Position numbers and translations under genes: made by a program. This document shows, piece after piece, positions 11,605-24,600 of a stretch of 64,000 bases of DNA. This stretch comes from Maratus speciosus (taxonomy: Eukaryota > Arthropoda > Arachnida > Araneae > Salticidae), in the NCBI GenBank assembly GCA_963932465.1, contig OZ010800.1:98041307-98105306 (forward strand). Reading direction: 5' to 3'. The number at the start of each line of letters is the position of its first letter. Position 1 is the stretch's first letter. The notes under the pieces were generated by a model. It was not told where the DNA came from. It saw nothing but the letters and a program-made list of their open reading frames with translations, and searched no databases.

Positions 11605-14072
11605 TCTATCTATTCTAATATTACAAATAAGTAAAAATTGTTTGTTTGTTAGAGGTAATCACTGGAGCTACCAAACCGATTACAAAACTAATGATATCAA
11701 AATGACGGTGTTAGTCCAACTTAGAACATAGGCTATATTTTATGTCGGTGCCACTACTCCAAATGGGGTGCAGGAGCAAAAAACGTTCTAAAAATGCGAT
11801 TTATGTGTTATTGAAAGGCGTAGAAATATAAAATTTGAAATATTAGATACATATAAAGGATTTCTAAGAACAGTTCTTACACAATTCGAAATTTAAAAGG
11901 GATGAAAATGCGCGAAAAGTGTTCTAAAACACGTTCTAAATGGTGGTTTCCACACAATCTCAGAAAATACCAAACCGATTTAAAAACTAATGACGCCAAA
12001 ATGATAGTCACAACCTTTGCTCCAACATAGGCTATGCTTTATGTCGGTGCCACTACCCCAAAGGGGGTGCAGGAGAAAAACGTTCTAAATTGCGGTTTTT
12101 GCGTTACAGAAGGGCCTAGATTCGTGAAATTTGGAATGGTAGTTAGTTATAAGATATCAATGATCTTTAAGGACATTTCCTGAAAAAATCGAAATTTAAA
12201 AGGGGGTCAAAATGCGCAAAAAGCATTGTAGAAAACGTTCTAAATTGCGATTTCTATGCAATCTCAGGAAGTAATGAACCGATTTCAAATATAATGGTGC
12301 AAAAATGATGGTGACAGATCTTGCTCCAAGATAGGCTATATTTTATATCGGTTTCGACAACCCCAGAGTATATGAGGGATCAAAATGCGCGAAAAGCGTT
12401 CAAAAACATTCTAAATGCCGATTTGTCGGCAATATCTCATGAAGAATCAAACTGATTTTAAAAATAATGGTAGAAAATTGATGCTGACAGCTTCTGCTAA
12501 CATAGACGCTATTTTATGTCGGTATCACTATCACCTAGACGTTGCAGGAGCGCAAAAGCGTTCTAAATTTCGATTTTTGTGATCGGTAGGGGCTAGCAAC
12601 TTAAAATTATGCAAGGCACATATTTATTAGATATAAATGATCTTTAAGAACAGTTTCGAAAAAATTGGAAATTTGAAAAGGGGTGAAAATGCGTGAAAAG
12701 CGTTCTAAAAACGTTCTAAATTGCGATTTCTACTCAATCTCAGGAAATACCGAAGCTATGTCAAAAGTAATGGTTGCAAATAAATGGTGACAGTCCCTGT
12801 TATAACATAGATTATATTTTATGTTGCTGTCACTACCATCTGATAGTTTCAAAAGCAAAACATGTTCTAATTTTCGTTTTTTGCACAACTGAGGGGTCTA
12901 ATACTTTGAAGCATGGCATGGTATTTACGTACAAGAAGCAATTGCTTTCTAAGAACAGTTGAAAGAAAATTCCAAATTTAAAAAGATAAAGTGAGCGAAA
13001 GGCGTTATAAATTACAATTTTTATGCAATATTATCAAATAGCAAACCGATTAAAAAAATGATGGTGACAAATTGTTGGGGATAGAACCTGCACAAAAGTA
13101 AGCTATATTTTATGTCTGCGTCACTACCACCAGAGGCTCCCAGGAGCAAAAAACTTTCTAAATTCGATTCTGTGATACTGAAAAGGATAGAGACTTTCAA
13201 TATGTCATGATAGTTACTTATAACATATAAATACATTTGAAGGACTCTCGTAAATAAATTCGATTTAAAAAGTTGTGAAACGAAGGGGAGGTGCGTAGGA
13301 GAGGTACGAAAAGCATCCTAAAAAAGTCCTAAATCACGATTTCTATGGAATTTCAGGGAATATAAACCGATTATAAATGTAGTAGTTGCGAATCAATGGT
13401 AACAGTCTCTGATCTTGCAAAAGCTATATTTTATGCCGATGATTCTACCACCTGAGGTTCATAGGAATAATAAAATTTCTAAAGTAGGCCTTTAAAAGCT
13501 TTCTAAATTACGTTTCTGTGGAATATTAGGAAATAACAAACCGGTTTCAAAATTAATGTTGGCAAATTAATATTGACAGTTCCTATTTCAACATAGCCTT
13601 TTATGTTGAAAGACATGGTAAGACTTGGAATTTGACATGGGTAATTTTAAGATGTAAGAAGATGGTTTCTAAAAAATTCAAAACTTCAAATGAATACTGA
13701 AATGAGTGTATTGATTGAGCATAAAAGTTTCAAAATATTTTCTAAATTATAATTTATTTACTTTTATTTTGTATTAATTTAAATCTCATTTCTGCCTAAT
13801 GCAGTGTAGTAATGACGTTTAATCAAACTGTGTTTTACATAGTAACTTTTGAAGTATTCCTAAAAGTAATAAGTATATTTTAATAAAAAATCCCCTTTTA
13901 ATAAAATAAAATATTACCTTTTAATAAAATAAAATATTACCATTTAATAAAATAAAATATTACCTTTTAATAAAATAGAAATTTAGTTAGTACATTTTAA
14001 TAAAAATTAGACATATAAATATCACTTGGTGTATTTAAAATATTACGCGAGCAAAGCCGCGGGGTTTGCTAT
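11605..14072 (+). mobile_element. Non-autonomous Helitron A with internal ~300-bp array
   Basis: The left end TCTATCTATTCTAATATTAC has the 5' TC seen in Helitrons. The right end carries the hairpin AGCAAA...TTTGCT around a CCGCGG core just before the terminus at 14069-14072 (CTAT; the related copy at 45047-48050 ends CTAG). No TIR or target duplication is seen, as expected for rolling-circle elements. The interior is about eight diverged units of roughly 300 bp (some shorter), each with AACCGATT, GGCTATATTTTATGTCGGTG, GTGCAGGAG and ACGTTCTAAA-type motifs. There is no helicase or Rep reading frame, so it would rely on a partner in trans. Confidence 0.75.
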
Positions 14073-14074
14073 TA

Positions 14075-15095
14075 TATATAAACCAGGTGTCCCAAAAAAT
14101 ACTGTTTGATTTTAAAATTCAATAACTTGCAAACGGTGACAGATATTTAAAAAAATTCTTGCAGGAGAGTTATGTATGATGTCTGGAGTTTTTTTACTGT
14201 GATTCTTGATTTTAGTATATGATGTATAAAATTTCTACACACCAAGTGATTTGGAAAGAAATGGTTAAATTTTAAAACGCTGGAAAGCACTACCAGCAAT
14301 TATTCCTCATCGAAAATATTTTTCTGTGTCCTTGTAAAGGAACGATAAATTATATGACCACCGGATTCTGTAATGAGCACTTGTAGTACACGTCAGTGAT
14401 ATGTATAATTTTCGACGTGTTTAAAATGGTGTAATATCTTTAAAATACACCGCTAACAAATTTTCCTATAGAGCGTAATGCAATATAATTTTTTGAGTGT
14501 CCCCGTAAATGAACCGCAAGTGCTACAAACTTCATTTTCAATATCGAATATATCATATCGAACCCCAATAACATATATCAATTTCATGATAATCGAACTA
14601 TATTTATAAATGTTAAAGCACTGATAGACCGACCGACAGATACATGGAAGGACAGACAGACAAATTCATTTAATATAAACTGTTGACCTTTGTTGATGAG
14701 TGTTAAAAATGATAATTGTGAGCATATAAAGTTTATATTTTTCACATAAAAAAAGAAGTATTTAAAATAGTAGTTTCTGTATTAAAACTATTTCAGCCAC
14801 CTGAATTTTTATTGTAACAATGTTTATGTAACAATTTTTATGTAATAATTGTTGTAACACAATTTTCAGCCCCCTGAATTACTGACATCTATGGTCTTAA
14901 TAAAATTTTATAATTGAATTATTACTTAGTTCATAATCGTTAACTGATTTTCCATGTCTCATTTTTATTCATGTGATATGCAATAAAATTTTAGAACAAA
15001 GTGACAGAGATAAAACGTAGTTTATATGTTGGTACATATTCATTTAATTCATCATTTCTAGCTGTAAAAATATAAATAATACGCAAGAGATTTAT
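14075..15095. other. Unclassified AT-rich sequence
   Basis: It starts directly after the Helitron end with CAGGTGTCCCAAAAA (14083-14098), which resembles a Tc1/mariner-type end, but I found no partner end. A GACAGACAGACA run lies near 14650. No gene was recognised. Confidence 0.3.
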
Positions 15096-15993
15096 TTAAG
15101 CATTAATCACAAAAGCAAAAGTGTTTCCAGAAGAAGACATGTAAGATATCTTTACAATTCCTTAAAAAATCCATATATCGATTCTAATTTAATCTACCTG
15201 AAATTCTAGACATTTTGAAGAAAGAAGCCAGAATGTTTCATGAATTAATTTGACAGCAGATCTTTTATTCAAGAAATTTCTCGGAAAGTTAATTTATATG
15301 ACTCTTTTTGTTAACGGAGTTTTATTTATAAGAGTAAACAAAGTTATTAGTTCTTATATAAATAATAATAATAAGACAAATAAACATAGAGGCGGAAACA
15401 TAACACGTTCCAACAAAATACATTGAGATCAATTTGGTAAAGTTCAAATCTGAGTAAACCAAATTTTATTCCTTTATTGCATATATATTATTGTCAATAC
15501 TATTGGCCAATTAATCTGCAGTATATTGCGATAAACAATTATTATTGTAGAAATATGAACGTTTTATGTGTATTAGGAAATGTTATGATAAGTTTCATGA
15601 AAATTATAACGTATTATAAATAGCATCCAGGTGAAATACCTTTATTGTACCTGAATAAACATATTTGTTAACCCTAATTTACTCTGACGGACTTTCCGAC
15701 ATTTAAGAGAGATGTTGGAATGTTTCTTGCTTGAATTGACAGAAAACATATTTTATTTAAGAAATAACTCCAGAGGGTTTTATTATGTGTTTGGACTTGT
15801 TGTAACACATTTATTTATAAGTAAACACATTTCTTTTAATATTTCTTGAACTGTGCTGACAGTACAACCCATTTTATTCAAGAAGTGTTTCATAATGTTA
15901 ATTTATGTGACTAGCTTTGTTACCTCGAATTTATTTATAAGTAAACACATTCATCGGTACATAAACAAATTGCAAAGGTTAGACAATAATATA

Positions 15994-17678
15994 GGGTAAA
16001 GTGGTCGCATACGCTACGGTGGGCCAGATGCCGTAGAGATTGTGTGACACAAGATAGAGTGACACTAGCGCACACTAGACCAATTTAAGAAGTTAATAAT
16101 ATTCCTCTGTGCTATGTGCTGTGTTTTCTGCGTTTCCACCGCTTAATTGTACATCTTTACATATTTACGCCAGTTTGTATGCTTCGAAACTGCGTGGTAA
16201 GTTGCGAAAATTATTCCAATAAAGTTTTGTTACATATTTTAAGCCCAATAAGCAGAGATCTCATCCCAAAACCGATTTCAACTGTAGACTAGATTCTCGA
16301 AGAAAACAGACATGAGCTTGCCTTTCTCTCGCGTCGCTCACATGACACAAAAGGATGGCGCGGCATCCTACTCGCCACTATGGGACAGATGCCTCAAAAT
16401 ATATTTTTGTTTTTCGGTTCAATAAATTCATCACTGCAATTTAAGCAGAACTTAAATTTAAATAACGTATATTATCACATTCTGCTACTTATCAAAATAT
16501 TCTTAGCAACAATGTTGGTTCACCATGTCTGAATAAGGAAAACATAGGCCGTGTACAATTCTCACTGTCTGAACTGTTAAAGAAAATATCTTCTATCCCA
16601 ATGGTTAAAAGACCTATAAAGCCAAGTAAGAGAAAGCAAAATGATGCAAATACTACAAGCACAGCGTTTATCAACAAGAAAAAAGTTGAAGGAAATAAAA
16701 AGCAAAAGAAACTAGAAAGCGTCAAAGAACGACAGCTTGGCTGAAGTAAAATGTGTACAAAAAGGAAAGGAATCAAATTTCAATCAAGTTACTTGAGGAA
16801 GAAACTAAAATATGAGTCATCTTCCAAGAATGCGAAAATCGTCCCTCTACTGGATTCTGATGGCAGTATTGGATTGCAATTTGATGACTTTGAATGCGCT
16901 GAGTGTCTGGAGTCTTATCAAGAAATAAAGTCTAAAGCGGACATGATTCCGTGCGTCAAATGCAATCGTTAGCTGCATGTAAAAGGCTCACTTTACTTTC
17001 GCAACGGAGAGCGTGGTGTGATTGTGTGCAAATGAAAATACAAAATCAAAGAATGAGAAGAAAGACCAATAATAAACAGACTATAGAATAGAACTAACAC
17101 TTACATTAAGAGCAAACTGAAATGTGTGCCTGGATGTAAACCAGTGATTTATATATAATTTTTGTAATTATGCTGTCTATTGTTTACAGTAGTTATGCTA
17201 TACATTCATGTAAATCCAAGTGTTTGTCTTTTTATTTTCATTTTTTGCCTAAGTTTTATTTTTTGAGCTTACACTTTAGTATTTTCGTTAAACTTTTCAC
17301 AATTTAGTGATATATATAATTTTTGTATGTTTACTGTTATTTATTTTCATTTTAAGTAGTTTGAGAAAATAAAAATGTGATTTGCTTGGGAAAAAATAAA
17401 CACCCTAGCTTTATTCTCCAAGTAACATCTGTCCGACACCCCATGCGGCATCTTACGCAGCACCTAAAAAATGATGTTTGGGAAAAAAAATTATGTTTAA
17501 AAATGGGGGTTGGGAAAATAATTATATTTATTTATGAAGAGGGTTTTAACTTGTTTAACATAGAAAATAGATTCTAAAGGGTTTGATTATGATTTCTGGT
17601 ACCTAGTTTGTTGTTTCAGTTCATTGTACATTTTACAAGAAGGAAAGTAAAACTGCGACATCTGTCCCCACTTTATCC
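15994..17678 (+). mobile_element. pogo-like DNA transposon A (1.69 kb)
   Basis: The element is flanked by TA at 15992-15993 and 17679-17680. Its ends match as inverted repeats: GGGTAAAGTGG on the left and CCACTTTATCC on the right. Just inside both ends are repeats of an ACAGATGCCGCA-type iteron (near 16024, 16382, 17426 and 17652). It retains only the C-terminal part of a transposase (next entry), so it is non-autonomous. It shares layout with the inverted copy at 32344-34034. Confidence 0.8.
16562..17040 (+). pseudogene. C-terminal remnant of pogo-like transposase with zinc-finger tail
   Basis: One frame reads SELLKKISSIPMVKRPIKPS, then a Lys-rich linker, a TGA stop at 16742-16744, then continues from 16751 in the same frame. 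The tail has a Cys-X2-Cys (ECAECLESY), then PCVKCNR, a TAG stop at 16970-16972, and LHVKGSLYF ending VIVCK. The Cys pattern and position fit the PHD-like zinc-finger tail of arthropod pogo-family (DDE_1) transposases. The TAG sits where such fingers usually have Trp, so a TGG-to-TAG change is a simple explanation. No N-terminal HTH or DDE core is present within the element. It could be mistaken for a host PHD-finger gene, but the TIRs around it argue against that. Confidence 0.65.
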
Positions 17679-18184
17679 TAATATAAAAGTACTGGCACGG
17701 AGACAAAACACAAATAAATGAAATACACTGAACTTAATTTCACACTGTCGAATTCGTTATTAAAATCTCCTATAATCTCCAATCGGATATCAGTTTATTG
17801 CGATAAATAGTTATTACGATAAGTAATACGAAGTTGTCCTTTTTCGTAATAAGAATTGTTAATATAAGTATTATAAAAGACGTAAAGTCATCCAAGAAAC
17901 TTTTATTCCACATGGGAAAAGTCCATTTGTTAACCTTAATTTATTCTACAGCACATTCTAGATAACGTGAGGAAAGAAACTTGGATGTTTCATAAATAAA
18001 TTTGACTACACAACATCTTTTATTCAAGAAAGATCTCCGAAAGCTACTTCATGTAACAAGTCTTGTTGGCTTAATTTCTAATTTAAAACGCTATATCTGT
18101 ATTAAACATGTATGTATACATACGTATAAATTAATTACGAAAGGAAAGTTTATAATATTGATTATAAATACATTAAGAAAGTAA

Positions 18185-19655
18185 ATATAATAATATAGAT
18201 ATGCATGGATACGTAAACTGAATTCTTATAACTGAAATTGTACATTCAAAATAACTTTATGCGGTTCAGTTTTATCGTAAAACCTATTATATTATCTTTG
18301 CGCAATATTATTGCTTTATTAGGCTGAAATTGTATACTTAATTAATATTAGTAAGTATTAATATAAGTAAATGAAAGTAATATGCAATATATTTATTTAT
18401 GCATTAATGCTACTAAAGCGGTAAAAGCATTTACAGCAGTGGCCAGATTAGGTGTCTAAAGTACCCTCAAGCTTCAGTTTGTATAATTCATTATTTTTCT
18501 TTACTTTTTGACCGTTGATTTGTTCAAGAATTCTTCAACTGGAGCACCTCTGCTGCGCTGTTTCCTAAGTAAAATAATACAATGCAAAATATATGCGTAT
18601 TAATTAATTCTATTAAATATATTTATATGCGTTATATATATATATATTATAAGCCACTTTTATTAAGATTCTCGAATTTACTGACATGTAAATAAGATGG
18701 ATTGTTAATTCTATTATTCGGAAAATCAGGCGTGTGAGTTTGAACTTGAATTATCTCATAAAATTCACTAACTAAATGATTTCTTTGTTTTTTAGGATGG
18801 AACTAGATTCAATCATATCCACAACTGCGGGTACTCCTGAATAAAACATTGCATTTAATTGATAATCACTATATTTTTCAGATATTTTTCGTAAATCAGA
18901 GATCCTGCATTACAGGCTGAATCATCCCTGCCATTTTTTAGCCCAATGCCGCAAAAACAGGCTAAAACCGGTTGGCGTTAGCGCAATGGCGTGTCAGCCA
19001 GTGACAGTGACCGAGCCTTTTAAATAGGGAAACTTCAGCTCTGGAGGATGAATAATGCTTAACCATTCTACATCATAGCGTTTGTTTTAGGCAACAACAT
19101 GGATATGGGTCCGGTCCCCTTATAGATGACATGGTATCAACTGTTATGTTACACCATGCCGTCAGCTTTAAATTAGAGCTGCCATTTCTTCTTCAATAGG
19201 CTTTTATCGCAACAGAGGATTTAAAAAAAAAAGTTCTTTCCCAGATCGACACCTGAGGTTTAATGGATTCCTTTTAATGATTTATCGACTGCTGGTGATC
19301 GATATCGACCACTTAAGATACTCTGTTTAAACCTTTTGAAGTTTGAAAGTCTCATGAGTTACCTTTGACAAAGGAACATCATCCATTCAAAATATATCTT
19401 AAATGTTGTTTTATGAGACAAGACCTTTTTAGCGTACATTTTATTTATAGGTAAATCTATTTATTCGTCCATATATATGAAATAATTTATGGAAAAACTA
19501 TAATAAGTATATCTGTCGGTGGAGTTAAATTATAACTAATGCTGACTTACTTTTAGATTAATTTCATAAGTAGAATTTTATTGCAAAGTAAATCCGTAAT
19601 TTTATCCTTAAAAATAATTAATATGTACTGTACTTATATATATGTTAATCACTAT
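18185..19655. other. Unclassified sequence between direct-repeat copies
   Basis: Mostly AT-rich. The part at 18920-19320 is GC-richer and includes AGCGCAATGGCGTGTCAGCC, a motif partly shared with 29830-29860 (TAGCGCAATGGCGTCCGATG). That may be a piece of the same mobile element, but no ends were identified. A possible further partial copy of the ~250-bp repeat lies near 19370-19460. Confidence 0.35.
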
Positions 19656-21609
19656 GAAAGTGGTAAAAGTATTTCCAACAAAAAGACAGGTGATATACCT
19701 TCATTCTAACTAAAATAATCCATTTGTCGATCCTAATTTACTCTGTTTGACATTCTAGACATTTTGAAGAAAGAAGTCGATATTGTTTCACTAATTATTC
19801 TGACAGTACAACATCTTTTATTAATGCAATGTGTCCGAGAGATAATTTGTGTGACTATTCTTGTTGGCGTAGTTTTATTTTTAAGAAACTATATTCATTA
19901 ATTCGTACATATAAAATATATTTTGGAAGGAAAATGAATATATAGATAACTGTGGTTTCAGAAATAAAATTATTGGAACTAAATTACTATAAGATTAATT
20001 TCAAACTATTAAATTTTATCTTAAAAAGGAATATATTAATTTAATACAGGAAAACTATTGCATAAGTTGTTTTAGCGTACTATATTAAACGTTTGTTATT
20101 ATAAGTAACACTATCTAAAATCTAGATTGTAAATCAAGCACATGTCCGTGTGTAACGCTGTCATAAAACGAACTGTGAAAATTCCTGATGATTAAATTTT
20201 CCCTTTTATACTACAGTTTTTCTAACTTTTAAACAGCGCAGAGATTAAATATTTGTACAATCGAATAGGGGGAAAATGCTCTATCAAATGCAGTTTGTTT
20301 TAAAGCTCTATCAAAATTAAATGATTTTTTAATGTTTCTTGTCATAAGTTTCTAGCACAAATTAAAAAAATCTGTTTCTATCACATGCATTCCAATTTCG
20401 AAATATTAACTTTTTTGATCTGAAAACCAATACAAAATAATCGGAATTTGTTTTCGGCTAATATTCCTATGCGAAATTAAAACTTAATGAATAAATAAAT
20501 TAAATAACAAAGAAATATAAATAAAACACACATTTAGCAGAAATGTAATTGAACTATGAATTTAAACCCCTGAAAGTACCAAAGTAAAAAAAGCTGCTTT
20601 TAGTACTAAACCCTTGGTCATTATTAAATCTTAGCATGTGGCTAACACGAAAGTATTTCTTTTTTAATGAATTTTAAAACTTGATATATAATTAATATAT
20701 TTGAATATATTTGAATATAACTTGAATATATAATTAATATATTTCACGTTAAAGTGCTTTATGGTGTTGCTAGTGAGTAATCTAAAAAATATGTAAAAAA
20801 AAAAAATCTTTAAAATTAAATAGAAATGCTAAAATTAATTAAAGTAAACATAAAAGTCTAAAACGCCTTTTCTTAAACAAACTGTCTAGTTGTTAGTGAT
20901 AAAAAATACTATTATTTTTACTACCATAAAGGTTAAAATATTTTCAGCCGAAGGCAGGTGAAATGCATTTATTTTATCCCAAAGAAGTCATTTATCAATT
21001 TTAGTTTATACTTTTTGACGTTCTAGACATTTTGTAGAAAGGATCTGGATTGTTTAATGAAGCATTCTGTCAACGCAACATCATTTATTGAAGAAAAGTG
21101 GATAATTTATGTGACTATTCCTCCTAACATACTTTTTATTTGTAAGTATATACGTATTTATTCGATACACGGAAAATAATTGCGAAAGGAAAATAGTAGC
21201 GAAGATGGTGTCACACATAAACAATTTTTGCATTTTTGATTATTTTTCAATGTTGTTATGAGTTATAGAAATAAAAGTAGATTTACATAAATAAATACAC
21301 AATTTTTATTGTTTCTGTGATATTTTTGGATGCATTTATAATAAAATTCTAACCAATATCATCATTCTAAAAGCATATGTGAACACATGCATAAATAATA
21401 CAAAAAACATTTATTTTCTCAAATAACATATTTATTTAATTTAAATTTATATTAAGAAAAAATAATTGAGCTTACATTTAAATATATTTTTGCCTTAATT
21501 GTCTGATATTTTAATCTGTCCCTTGACATAGAGAAAAAATCTAATGAACATTATATTTGTTCAGTTTTACTGAACATGAAAGTGTACAAGTAGCCCAATA
21601 GGTGCCACA

Positions 21610-24600
21610 CGAAATTCATGGTTGTGGCACATTTAGCACAGTATCATCTTTTTGTACAAATAGTGTGTCATCCGTTTTTGGGACAATAAAGTTTTCGTTA
21701 CTATGTTTCCACGTGAACATAACATATTTCTTTTCTGATTCAGATTACTCGATATCACCAGAATCATGTATTTTAGTATTTTTAGTAGCGAATTCTACAA
21801 GAACAAAATCATTAATCACCAAGACGTCTGTTGTTATGTCCATATCCGAGGGATTTCTTTCTTTAACGCTGAAATGAGAAGTAGAATTGCTAAAACAACT
21901 GGAACTTACCTTAAATACATGTCCTTCAGGTTTTTAAATTCTTTTCTTTCTTCAGCCCTTTATCTACTGACCGTACTTATAAGTTCCATTAAAATAACCT
22001 TTTACAAAATTAATTTAATACATAGATTAGTAGTAATACAATTTAGAATGAGTTATAGATGCATTACTTTACACAAAACAAAAATATTTTTAAAAGGATG
22101 ATTTCTTTCGCATTTGCATCTTTTCAGCTTTCTTGGAGTTAGGGGGGGGGGGGATTTTCAATTCGAAATATTTCTATATTTCTATTGTAAGAAAATTACA
22201 TTTGTACCTTTCCTAATTCTACAAAATACTACGTAAAATATCCAAAATAAAAGATTTGAGTCGTGAGTTAAATATTGCACAAAATACCTATAAATTCAAA
22301 TTTAATTAATCCTTTTATTACTTCAATCTTTCTAAAATGCTTCTAAAATTTATTAAATGATTATGTAAATCTTCTAATGTAGTTTCAAATATTCACGAAA
22401 AATTCTCCAGAAGATAAAATTTTCATGAATTCACAATTCTGTACATAAAGGGTTAAAATCATTTCTTATTTTTCTGTCGATTTCTTCACCTTTTTATCCG
22501 CACCTTTGGCTATCTTTCACAGGAGTATCAGTAAAATTTAGGATTTTCCCTTCCTACGCTTCTGCTTGAGGAATGACTGCTCAAACCTTGTGCACGACCT
22601 TAATTTTATTCATGCGACATCGGATACAAGCTGTAATTCGTGCGAATGGTGGCCCAGCTTCCTACTAATAAAAAGTTTGCATTCTTTTACAGGTGTTCAT
22701 ATTAATTTGTCCTATACCAGTATATATCCCTATGAATTTAGAAAAATGTTAAATACGTATATAAAGTTAAAGAAGTTTTTGAAAAACGCTACATGAAAAA
22801 CAAATTTATTAGGAAAAAATTACTACCAAAGTAAACTATAAGCATTTAACTAGTGCGCCTACTACAAGTTAATAAATGAAAATTTTTATCAAAGAATCAA
22901 TTATAAGATTTTAATCTGTTTTAAGATGTTTTTATTTAAATAACAGGACATAAATTTAGAAAATATTCATATAATTAAAATTCATTTAGTAGATGGTCTA
23001 GACAACAATATATGGGGCATTCTCACAATATTTTGACTTTCAGGAATAAAAATCTGATGAAATTAATGTTGCTAAAATAGCATTTTAATCTGACAGACGA
23101 ATATCTTAATGATACAAAATAAAGAAAAATAGTCAGCAGCAAATTATTTTATTTAAATGAGATTTAATTTAAAATTGCGAGTTTAATTATCCTTACCCTT
23201 TACCTATCTAACTTTTTATTTTCTTCGAAATTTTTACTTATAATGAATTTGCACAGCACGCACAGAACATTCACATAAGAAATAATAGCAATGTAGTATT
23301 TTTAGCACAAAATTTTGTATAACATTGTCTTAAAGGGCTGTTAAATAAGGGATGGTAAGGGAAAAAAGGGACGATAAGTGGAAAAAGGGACAATAAGGGA
23401 AAAAAGGATAAGGATACAAAGGTAACAGTAACGAAAATTACCAGCTATTCTTAGGAAAATTATGTTAAGACTAAGTGATAGTCACAATGTTCATTCATTT
23501 TTTAAAACAGTTATTTACGTTGTATTAACAACAAAAAAAAGCTCTAAAATTGCGGGAATAAACTTTGCGGTCTGTAGGACTACCAATAAAGCCACGATAC
23601 TTGAAATTGATATTTAAATGCTGATTTAAATTCTCCAGTAAATTTCCTGTCAAACACATTAGCCATTCTTTCTCAAGCATACTTGTGCATGAGAAAAAAC
23701 TCGAAAAAATTCTGTGCCTGCATCTGAAGTGATTTTCCGTATAATTTTAACAAGAGGGACTGTAAGGAATCTAAAACCCAGTGATAAAGTTTAAAATAAT
23801 AATAACAACCATAAAAATGTGTGCAGGTTAATATTTTGCTACATATTTATATAAAACAATAGTCCCAGTTTCGGAAGAAAATTACATTTATTGAAAAAAA
23901 AAATTTTATACAGGCAGCTCCAAACTTAAAAATCAGCTTCAGGGACACGGGACAATATAGTAGTTTTCCTGGTATTTGGATCTCCAGCATCGTCCAAAAC
24001 TTATTTATCTCGTTAAAACTGTTATGCAGTCATGCAATGGGATGTTCTCCAGTATATAAAAAAAAACCCACAAGAATATGTACTAAAATAAAAATTATTA
24101 TTCAGGGACTTAAAATTCAAAAGATTTTGATATATGAGAATGCCCCATAGAGACAAAGCTCACAAAGCTTTATGGAAAAATGATAAAGCATTTTTAATTA
24201 TCGTTTTCGAAATTAGATAATTTTGCGTAAAAAAAGTGTTTTGAGAAAAAAGCATTTAAGCGTTAAATTAGTGTATTTTTACTATAAATTGACTACAACT
24301 TCTGTTCTAAAACATGGAAGAAACAAAAATAAAGAATAGTTTTTAAATCGCTTGTGCTTTAGGGAATAGCCGTATGTATTCCAGGCATTCATCACATGGT
24401 TTTCAAGAACTTATAGTACTACTCTTAAGATTATCATTGGTAGAATGCAGGTTTGTTTCAGTGGTTACATTGGTTCAGATACCAAGAGCAGGACTGTCTC
24501 ACATTAATGGAGGCAACACGAGTTCCAAGGAAGTCATCATCGCTAAAATCCTGTCGAGAGAAAGGTAAAATTCCTCGTTTTGAGAAACCTGATTTAACAT

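Larger units (their letters stand above)
15100..21190. repeat. Diverged ~250-bp direct-repeat family (five or more copies)
   Basis: Copies near 15100-15360, 15590-15830, 15835-15960 (partial), 17870-18090, 19660-19920 and 20935-21180 share a motif order. First comes CATTTGT(T/C)(A/G)A, then AATTTA(C/T)TCT, then GACATTCTAGACATTTTGAAGA or a variant, then (A/G)GATGTTTCAT, then ACAACATCTTTTATTCAAGAA, then TTATTTATAAGTAAAC. All are on the same strand. Spacers between copies differ in length and are AT-rich. The pogo-like element at 15994-17678 sits inside the series. Confidence 0.65.

Noticed and set aside
11670..13560. CRISPR-like regular array
   Set aside because: Units are ~300 bp and diverged along their whole length, with no short identical repeat and unique spacer pattern. 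The context is eukaryotic.
16751..16972. Host PHD-finger gene
   Set aside because: It lies inside TIRs with TA duplications, has stops in frame and recurs in the copy at 32-34 kb.
21602..22101. Plus-strand frames of 91 and 111 codons
   Set aside because: They are antisense shadows of the minus-strand pogo-like transposase tail.
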